This document shows, one piece after another, positions 31,677 to 37,121 of a DNA stretch of 37,121 nt (position 1 is its first letter; each line of letters starts with the position of its first letter). The notes under the pieces are model-generated. The model saw only the letters and a program-made list of their open reading frames with translations, was not told where the DNA came from and did no database searches. The DNA comes from Acytostelium subglobosum LB1 (lineage: Eukaryota > Evosea > Eumycetozoa > Acytosteliales > Acytosteliaceae). The stretch spans positions 50,891 through 88,011 of the forward strand of contig NW_012236490.1 of assembly GCF_000787575.1 (NCBI RefSeq), given 5' to 3'. A program made the position numbers and the translations under genes.

Positions 31677-33272
31677 ATGAGAACCATTCAAATAGTGTTG
31701 ATCGTTGCCATGTTGGCCTTTATGGCCACCGCTGCCAACAGCTCAAAGAATGTTGTTGAGGACATTCCAATTCAAGGCGCTGACTGTGCCATCTGCTCAT
31801 ACTTGGTTGGAAAGGTCGAGCACTACGTTGCCGGCAATTTGACTGAGAAGGAGATTATCAAGAACCTCGTCCACGACTGCTCTCTGTTGGGCCACGCTGC
31901 CCTCGAGTGCAAGCTGGCCGTCGAGGCTGAGGGACCCTCCATCATCAACAAGGTCATCCAGAAGGAGAGCCCAACAGCTATCTGCATCGACCTCGGAAAG
32001 TGCAACGCTACCATGACCGCCAACATCGCTGCCGCCGCCTCTGCCAAGCTCTCCAAGGAGGCTCGCAAGCTCAAGGGTGAGATCAAGTGCACCCTCTGCA
32101 ACCACATGGTCGGCATTGTTGAGGCTGGCGTCGAGGGCAACCTCACCCAGGCCACCATCGAGAGCGACCTCTACAGCTACTGCGCTGCCCTCGGTGACAT
32201 CAAGATCATCTGTGACGATCTGGTCAACATCTACGCCCCACGCATCATCGCCTCGGTCGAGAACAAGACCAACCCACTTGCCATCTGCATCGACATTGGT
32301 CTGTGCACTGCCACTGACGCCGCCACCGTCGTCAAGAAGGAGTCCAAGAAGCCAGCCGCCGTCGTCGTCGCCAAGAAGGTCGGCGGAGACACTGAGTGCT
32401 CCCTCTGCTCATACCTCGTCAGCCGCGTCGAGGTCCACATCGCCGAGAACATGACCGCCCACGAGATCCTCGACAAGTTGAAGGCCGACTGCAAGGAGTA
32501 CGCCGGAAAGGAGTCTGAGGAGTGCAAGATCATGGTCACCCTCTACGGACCAAAGATCATCGCCAAGATCGAGGCCGACGGCAACCCAATCGACGTCTGC
32601 ACCGACATCCACATGTGCCGCAACTCCACCGCTTCCATCATGAAGCAGCTCGCTGCTGCCAAGAAGGTCGGAGGTGAGATCGAGTGCACCGTGTGCAGCC
32701 TCATCGTCAACCGCGCCGAGAGCTACTTCCACCTGAAGCTCAACGAGACTGAGATCATCAGCCGTCTTGAGAAGGACTGCGCCTCCATCTTTGGCAGCCC
32801 AACCGACAAGCTCTGCGACTACATCGTTGCCTCATACGGCGAGAAGATCATCCAGAAGCTCCAGCGCGACGAGGACCCCCTCGTTGTCTGCCACGAGGCC
32901 GGTATGTGCAGCGCCAACATGACCGCCACCGCCACCAAGTGCACCAAGTCTGCCAAGTCTGCCTCCAAGAAGGTCGGCAAGATCACCCCAGACTGCATGC
33001 TCTGTGAGGTCATGGTCGGCAAGATCGACGCCTCCATCAAGCACAAGGTCAACGAGACCCAGATCCTCGACGACTTGTTGGCCGACTGTGCCACCCAGGG
33101 CTTCTTCAAGGGCGAGTGCGAGCACATCGTCAACCTCTACGGACCAGCCATCTTTGACCGTCTCAACTCTGGCATGAGCCCACTCGTTGTCTGCAAGGAT
33201 GTTGGTCTGTGCACCGACTCCAAGAACACCAAGAAGGCCAACAAGAGATTCTCTGCCACCCTTGCCCACTAA
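31677..33272 (+). CDS. Secreted/lysosomal protein with five saposin B domains
   Basis: A single exon of 531 aa. Residues 1-20 form a signal peptide (TIQIVLIVAMLAFMATAA). Five saposin B-type domains follow at about 37-109, 138-210, 241-314, 337-411 and 440-512. Each has six cysteines in the order CxxC, C, C, C, C, and most have an N-glycosylation sequon (such as GNLT or LNET). Linkers are short, Lys/Ala-rich and similar to each other (KKVGG), which suggests proteolytic release of each unit, as for prosaposin and amoebapore-type precursors. Saposin domains bind or perturb lipids in the lysosome. Whether these units help lipid degradation or attack bacterial membranes cannot be told. Codons are strongly GC-ending, implying high expression. 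AATAAA lies at about 33317. Confidence 0.9.
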   Translation: MRTIQIVLIVAMLAFMATAANSSKNVVEDIPIQGADCAICSYLVGKVEHYVAGNLTEKEIIKNLVHDCSLLGHAALECKLAVEAEGPSIINKVIQKESPTAICIDLGKCNATMTANIAAAASAKLSKEARKLKGEIKCTLCNHMVGIVEAGVEGNLTQATIESDLYSYCAALGDIKIICDDLVNIYAPRIIASVENKTNPLAICIDIGLCTATDAATVVKKESKKPAAVVVAKKVGGDTECSLCSYLVSRVEVHIAENMTAHEILDKLKADCKEYAGKESEECKIMVTLYGPKIIAKIEADGNPIDVCTDIHMCRNSTASIMKQLAAAKKVGGEIECTVCSLIVNRAESYFHLKLNETEIISRLEKDCASIFGSPTDKLCDYIVASYGEKIIQKLQRDEDPLVVCHEAGMCSANMTATATKCTKSAKSASKKVGKITPDCMLCEVMVGKIDASIKHKVNETQILDDLLADCATQGFFKGECEHIVNLYGPAIFDRLNSGMSPLVVCKDVGLCTDSKNTKKANKRFSATLAH

Positions 33273-33891
33273 ACAGGTTAGTCAGTTAGTTAGTTTAGTT
33301 GTAAACAACAAGTGTGTAATAAACCCTTCTTTGTCAGGGATTGATCGATCGAGATAACATTTAAATCATACGTACTTCTTAATTTTCTTTTAATTAATTT
33401 TGAATTTCATACATCCAATAATGTATGGATGTCCATTTTACAATAATGCTCAATCATGTATGATTGATTTGCCTCATTAAGATGTCGTCACCTGAACGCC
33501 ATGTCCACCAAACTTTTTCAATACCAACCCAACTTTAAAAAGTGATTCTTTTTTGCAAACTCAGTTTGTTATTTATTCAGACAAAATATATTTCATATTT
33601 AAATAAATAAATTAATAATATTTTATTTTGTGCCTAATAAAAATAAATAAATAAAATTATTTCCATTCTATCCTTCCAAAAGTGAACTTTCAAACTTCAT
33701 AATTCAAAATTCAAAACTTTGTCACGAACTTGAATCAGGAGGACAATACCTGTCGCTTTGATTTGAAGCTTATCTTTCGTATAATCTATAATCCATGACG
33801 TTGTCAAACTTGCCACCCGTTTGTTGGAAACGTAGTTTGACGGCTCCGAAAGAGCTTGCACATCCCGCCAACTACCAGTATTTATTATTGG
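33273..33891. other. AT-rich intergenic region
   Basis: About 620 bases between convergent genes. Very AT-rich with AATAAATAAATA-type repeats (33600-33660). It holds the 3' flank of the saposin gene. No gene or RNA recognised. It marks the switch to the AT-rich accessory segment to the right. Confidence 0.45.
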
Positions 33892-34446
33892 TCATGGATT
33901 TGTTGTTTGTTGATTTTTATGATCACTTAATGCCTTGGATAGTACTTTTGCCAACTTTAGATTAGTCAATCGTGTGTCTGAGGTTGTTGGTATACCAAAT
34001 ATTGATAGATATTGGCTTAGCTTGTCCTTTGTAAGCCTGGACATCTGCATTATCGTTTTCCCCTTCAGGAACTCTCTGAGTTGAGCCACATCATCGTTCG
34101 GAGGAGTAAGAATACGCAAGGGGTTGCGCTCGGCTTGTGGCGCAGTTGAAGTCTTAAATGTGGCTACCTGAGACTTGTGTATTGGTTTTGTTGCAAACTT
34201 CCAAAATAGTACAATTCCATTATCATCTGCATCCGATATAGGGACTAGTAGTGCTGTTTTGTCGTCGACCAGTCTCCAAATGATTTCAAAGTCAAGGCCA
34301 TCACTATACTCAAAGCAGAATTGTAGAGTGATTGTTGGAATAAACTTGAGCAATGAATACAAAATAGAGAATGGCATCCCACCATCTATTCCTTTGAGAC
34401 ACTTTCTCGGCTTAATCTTGATGATTAAGTGCAAAAGAGTATTCAT
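33892..34446 (-). pseudogene. FNIP-family C-terminal domain, 5'-truncated, with SAP-like end
   Basis: The first part (TLLHLIIKIK, then FIPTITLQFCFEYSDGLDF and WRLVDDKTALLV) matches the tail of the FNIP pseudogene at 14200-14420, which reads ITHLVILITTKDKI, PTLTLKFFYL and MRQVDNETVLLV. No FNIP repeats precede it: the frame is open only to about 34515, where a GIY-YIG fragment on the other strand begins. The C-terminus (LTKDKLSQYLSIFGIPT, LTNLKLAKVLSKAL) has the helix-loop-helix look of a SAP-type motif, which is inference. The ATG at 34446 is internal to the homology, so this is best read as a gene that lost its 5' end. Confidence 0.5.
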
Positions 34447-34487
34447 CTTTGAAAGATGAGAAATAGTCTCCTGGTGTAAAAGTGAGG

Positions 34488-35177
34488 ATGGCCCAACAGA
34501 TTTACAATTGTTTTTTCCCTCTCAAACCAAAGGTGGGAGATCATAGGTACGATGTAGTGGATATGGAGAGCAAGCTACTCTCAATATGTATGACCATTAT
34601 CAACAGTCCTCTACATGGTGGAGTCGATGTCTTTGAATTCGATACGAACCCCGTCAGCCTCCTCGACGCATTTGAAAAATGGTTTATACAGTATGACGAA
34701 TCTCCTCAAACTACGGATGCGACACCAATTACTTTTACAGCGGCTCCCAGATTTAAGCCTGTAGCCGACCACACTACTCCGGTTGGCATTGATTCCATCG
34801 CGCAACTTAAGAAATCTCTGGGACACCGGTCACATGAAGACATAGAGATGAAGGAGACTAAAGAGTTAGATGAATATGACGATGCCGATGACGAGAATGA
34901 TGATGACGATGATGACGATGATGACGATGATAACAATAACAATAATAATAATGGCAACAAGGAGAACCCACCAGGATGTGCGGGCACGAAAGTAACCGCT
35001 GCATGCGCCAGATGCAAGGAGATGATCAAATGCAGTTGTCTGGAAAATATGAGCGAACTACTGTACGACCGTTCCACACAAAGGTTTTTTGGAAACAGTT
35101 TCACAAATAGACTGAAGGCAGCAAGAGCGAGGATTGTACCCAAGAAGCCGAATAAATTTAAAAGTAGGCGCGGATAA
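34488..35177 (+). pseudogene. GIY-YIG C-terminal half fused to acidic/Cys-rich sequence
   Basis: From the first ATG (34488) the frame encodes 229 aa. Residues ~10-42 (CFFPLKPKVGDHRYDVVDME, SKLLSICMTIINSPL) are almost identical to the second half of the GIY-YIG domain at 35974-36567 and include its catalytic Glu. The first half with the GVY, YIG and Arg motifs is absent. Then come a Trp/Phe-containing segment (LLDAFEKWFIQYDES), an Asp run followed by an Asn run, a compact Cys cluster (CARCKEMIKCSC) that may bind zinc, and a basic tail (KPNKFKSRRG) that could be a nuclear signal. Without the Tyr and Arg residues nuclease activity is not expected. The frame is otherwise intact, so expression is possible. 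Confidence 0.5.
34515..34613 (+). repeat. 99-bp inverted duplication, arm 1
   Basis: This segment matches the reverse complement of 36127-36225 with four mismatches by eye. It encodes the Glu-containing half of the GIY-YIG domain. Three of the four differences are synonymous (GAT/GAC, CTA/TTA, ATT/ATA); one changes Met to Ile. Confidence 0.85.
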
Positions 35178-35524
35178 TTGCACAGTGTGCATCAATCATT
35201 GACAAATCTGCCAAACAGTATCCTCTTGATTGAACCGATTCGGAACAATTAACCTTTAGTCCTTACGTTCAGGCAGACGGGCGCTGATTAATAAACCTCT
35301 TATATATAAGAGCAACTTAAAAGGGAACAAAAGAGCCAGCTTGTACAGCAATCACAAACATTGTCATACCACCATAAAGACAGGTGGGTTACCACTATCA
35401 GGCCTGAGACAATAATGTGGACGGACCACCTAGATAAAAAGGACAGGTTTGTTGTGTATATAGGACAACTATTCCATCGTTGATTAAGAGGGCTACGTTG
35501 TATACGTTATACGAATGAGTCTAT
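35178..35524. other. Spacer with two short palindromes
   Basis: About 350 bases between the GIY-YIG fragment and the nuclease fragment. It contains TGCACAGTGTGCA at 35179-35191 directly overlapping the upstream gene's stop region, and CTCTTATATATAAGAG, a perfect 16-base palindrome, at 35297-35312. No gene is recognised. Confidence 0.45.
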
Positions 35525-35947
35525 TTATTGTGTTGATTGGTTGGTTGTTGTCGTGGGCTTCACGATGATGTCCTTCTCGATCATGTCCAACAGGGCACAC
35601 ACTCTGGCAATGGTATCTTTGATCATGTCACTGGTCCACCTAAACTGAACCTTGACGGGGTGCACAAGCGTCGTGACATTGACAACACCGTCCGGGAGTA
35701 CTTGTTGGAATTGCCACGTGATGCCATCGGTCAAGATACCATAGACAGCCTTGATGTCTCGACCACGAGACAAAAAGATGTGATGTGCGCTTCCAATGAC
35801 CTGTCGAGATCCTTTGTCGAACTGCTGATGCTTGACCTCTATCACACAGAGAGGTATGTCTCTGATAAAGATGATGTAATCCGCAACGCCTTGGTGGAAT
35901 GGAATGAATTGATAATAAATTAATAAATAATATTTGAATAAATTCAT
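35525..35947 (-). pseudogene. PD-(D/E)XK nuclease-like fragment
   Basis: From GVADYIIFIRDIPLCVIEVK the sequence shows the Asp...Glu-X-Lys pattern of the restriction-endonuclease-like fold: Asp in ADY, then Glu and Lys in IEVK. HQQFDKGSRQVIGSAHHIF and VYGILTDGITWQF follow, a layout seen in nuclease domains of Crinkler-type and other uncharacterised eukaryotic proteins. The part upstream of GVADY (translated MNLFKYYLLIYYQF) is very AT-rich and looks like an intron ending in CCACCAAG near 35890, so the real exon probably starts there and an upstream exon is missing or unrecognised. The expected N-terminal helix with its conserved Glu is not seen. Could be a broken gene or the last exon of a longer one. 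Confidence 0.5.
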
Positions 35948-35973
35948 ATTGCCATGAATCCACAATTAACTAT

Positions 35974-36567
35974 TTATTTATCATTTTTCTTTTTATCGCC
36001 AGGGTGGAGACAGTGCCGGTAAATATTCCTGGTGTACTCCAATGTTATTTGCTGGAACGCTTCAATGGCCAAATGGAAGTTGTCAATTTGCCGATGTCGT
36101 AGATTGTTCTTGACAAAGGCAAACACTAGAGGACTGTTGATTATGGTCATACATATTGAGAGTAACTTGCTCTCTATATCCACTACGTCGTACCTATGAT
36201 CTCCCACCTTTGGTTTGAGAGGGAAGAGGCACCATCCTATAGTATTATCTATAAAAATCTTTTTTCTCTGATGTGTCGTTATCCTATCGTATATGCTATA
36301 AGTTGAGCTCCCAATATATGCTGGAACAAGATGTGTATTTCCCTTTTGTTGGAAGGATTGGAAGAAAATATAAACTCCTGGTATTGATGTGTCCATTTTT
36401 GATGGTGATTTGGCAAATGGTGCACAAATCCACTGATGTGTGTCCACCGCTACATGTCCCGGAAGGATAATATTGAGAGCAGCACTGATTTTCTTACTGC
36501 TGATAGCTTGAGGGGCAATGAGCATTATGAGAAGTATTATTATAGTATACAGAGATAGAGATGTCAT
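35974..36567 (-). CDS. GIY-YIG nuclease-like protein with N-terminal signal peptide
   Basis: The first ATG of the frame, at 36567 (AAAA before it), gives 197 aa. Residues 1-24 are a hydrophobic signal sequence or anchor (LYTIIILLIMLIAPQAISS). The GIY-YIG core follows: GVY at 64-66, AYIGSS with YIG at 84-86, Arg95 in IYDRITTHQRKK, and the catalytic Glu132 in DIESKLLSI. All key residues of the family are present. The C-terminus (HRQIDNFHLAIEAFQQITLEY, then a basic Lys-rich end) is unrecognised. GIY-YIG nucleases normally act on DNA in nucleus, mitochondria or phage. A signal peptide here suggests secretion or an endomembrane location, unless the hydrophobic stretch is a membrane anchor. Substrate unknown. 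A frame 28 codons upstream begins with GTG and is not favoured. Confidence 0.7.
   Translation of the reverse strand: MTSLSLYTIIILLIMLIAPQAISSKKISAALNIILPGHVAVDTHQWICAPFAKSPSKMDTSIPGVYIFFQSFQQKGNTHLVPAYIGSSTYSIYDRITTHQRKKIFIDNTIGWCLFPLKPKVGDHRYDVVDIESKLLSICMTIINSPLVFAFVKNNLRHRQIDNFHLAIEAFQQITLEYTRNIYRHCLHPGDKKKNDK
36127..36225 (-). repeat. 99-bp inverted duplication, arm 2
   Basis: The partner of 34515-34613 in opposite orientation, about 1.5 kb apart. It lies inside the intact GIY-YIG coding sequence. Similarity stops abruptly at both ends. Confidence 0.85.
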
Positions 36568-36805
36568 TTTTGTTGTGCGTCTGTGTGTGTTGTGTTGGAT
36601 GACAAATGGAAGTGATTGCTTTGCCTTTGTGCTTTCATGCCTCAAAAACACAAAACGCGCTTAAAACTTAAAAAATAAAAATACAACTAATCAATGAAAA
36701 AAAGAAAAGAAATTGGCAACAAAACAGCAGCAACGCCCTCGAGAGAGCGCACTACGAATTTGATTGTATTTTGTATTGTCAGAGCCTAACTAATCCAACT
36801 ACACA
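36568..36805. promoter_or_regulatory. Divergent promoter region, GIY-YIG / FNIP genes
   Basis: A 238-base spacer between two divergent ATG codons. It has A-rich blocks (36660-36710) and a T-rich leader for each gene, with the short palindrome CTCGAGAG near 36738. No defined factor site recognised. Confidence 0.4.
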
Positions 36806-37121
36806 ATGTTAATATTACTACCAACTTACGTTCTAAGAATAATTTTGCTACATCTTGACATTATTGATGTATTATGTTTTCTCTTAGTAAGCAGAAGCAT
36901 CTTCTCACTTCATAAACTCATCACACCGTCACTGAAGCACCACTTTGGAGCTATACCATCATCACCATCACAACAACCGACACCGAAGAAAGAAAGCCTA
37001 TACACATACCTGTCGACGTATTGGAAAGATCTCTCAAAACCAAACCCTTGGAGTTTGCACGAGCTTCCTCAAGCCGGAGAAGATTTACCACAATTATCAC
37101 TGCCCCATTCAACAAACCTCT
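36806..37121 (+). CDS. F-box-like/FNIP-type protein, 5' end only
   Basis: The frame opens at the ATG at 36806 and runs without a stop to the window edge (105 codons). The first 45 residues (LLPTYVLRIILLHLDIIDVL, then VSRSIFSLHKLI) are the F-box-like start shared by FNIP proteins; compare FPFLVLQRIVEYVDDNIDKV in the gene at 4299. A Pro/Gln/Lys-rich linker follows, then WKDLSKPNPWSLHELP. FNIP repeats would be expected beyond the window, so the family call rests on the N-terminus only. Confidence 0.55.
   Translation, partial: MLILLPTYVLRIILLHLDIIDVLCFLLVSRSIFSLHKLITPSLKHHFGAIPSSPSQQPTPKKESLYTYLSTYWKDLSKPNPWSLHELPQAGEDLPQLSLPHSTNL

Noticed and set aside
31797-33269. Several minus-strand frames of 100-145 codons opposite the saposin gene
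   Set aside because: Antisense shadows of a strongly codon-biased gene; compositions are Leu/Val/Asp-rich without structure.

Overview
The window looks like nuclear DNA of a dictyostelid social amoeba other than the very AT-rich Dictyostelium discoideum. Evidence: FNIP-repeat proteins, a 34 kDa Ca2+-regulated actin-bundling protein, a cortexillin and a multi-saposin protein, all typical of the group. Introns are short (about 50-240 nt) with GTATGT/GTAAGT/GTACGT donors and AG acceptors. Intergenic DNA is AT-rich with many tetranucleotide repeats (TCAA, TCAT). Exons of conserved genes are GC-richer. Species is not assignable from sequence alone.

Layout, left to right. A transposase remnant (1-500). 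A GNAT acetyltransferase 5' fragment abutting tail-to-tail a 3'-truncated short-chain dehydrogenase (1031-2188). An F-box/FNIP protein (2965-4299, -). A low-molecular-weight tyrosine phosphatase (-) divergent from a probable N-acylated acidic protein (4753-6453). The 34 kDa actin bundler (6587-7698, -). A papain-family protease with a frameshift at its end (8891-10178). NOB1 (10442-12476). A frameshifted FNIP pseudogene (12724-14470). Isovaleryl-CoA dehydrogenase (14866-16287).

From 16318 to 19445 (-) lies the most unusual gene: an ALG3-like dolichol mannosyltransferase fused behind a large secreted propeller-like ectodomain. Then a sterol delta-7 reductase (20416-22269), an HSPA14/Ssz1-like Hsp70 (-), an Oca/Siw14-type pseudophosphatase (24498-25947), a RhoGEF (26045-28464, -), a cortexillin (28828-30273, -), a 1.4 kb gene-free stretch, and a five-domain saposin protein (31677-33272).

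The last 3.3 kb (33892-37121) is an accessory mosaic: a 5'-truncated FNIP tail, half of a GIY-YIG domain, a PD-(D/E)XK nuclease fragment, a GIY-YIG protein with a signal peptide, and the 5' end of another FNIP gene. A 99-bp inverted duplication with four mismatches links the two GIY-YIG copies. The conserved genes do not form a pathway. They are ordinary housekeeping, cytoskeleton, sterol and ER genes packed in divergent and convergent pairs, with rearranged material concentrated at both ends. No tRNA, rRNA or CRISPR array was recognised.
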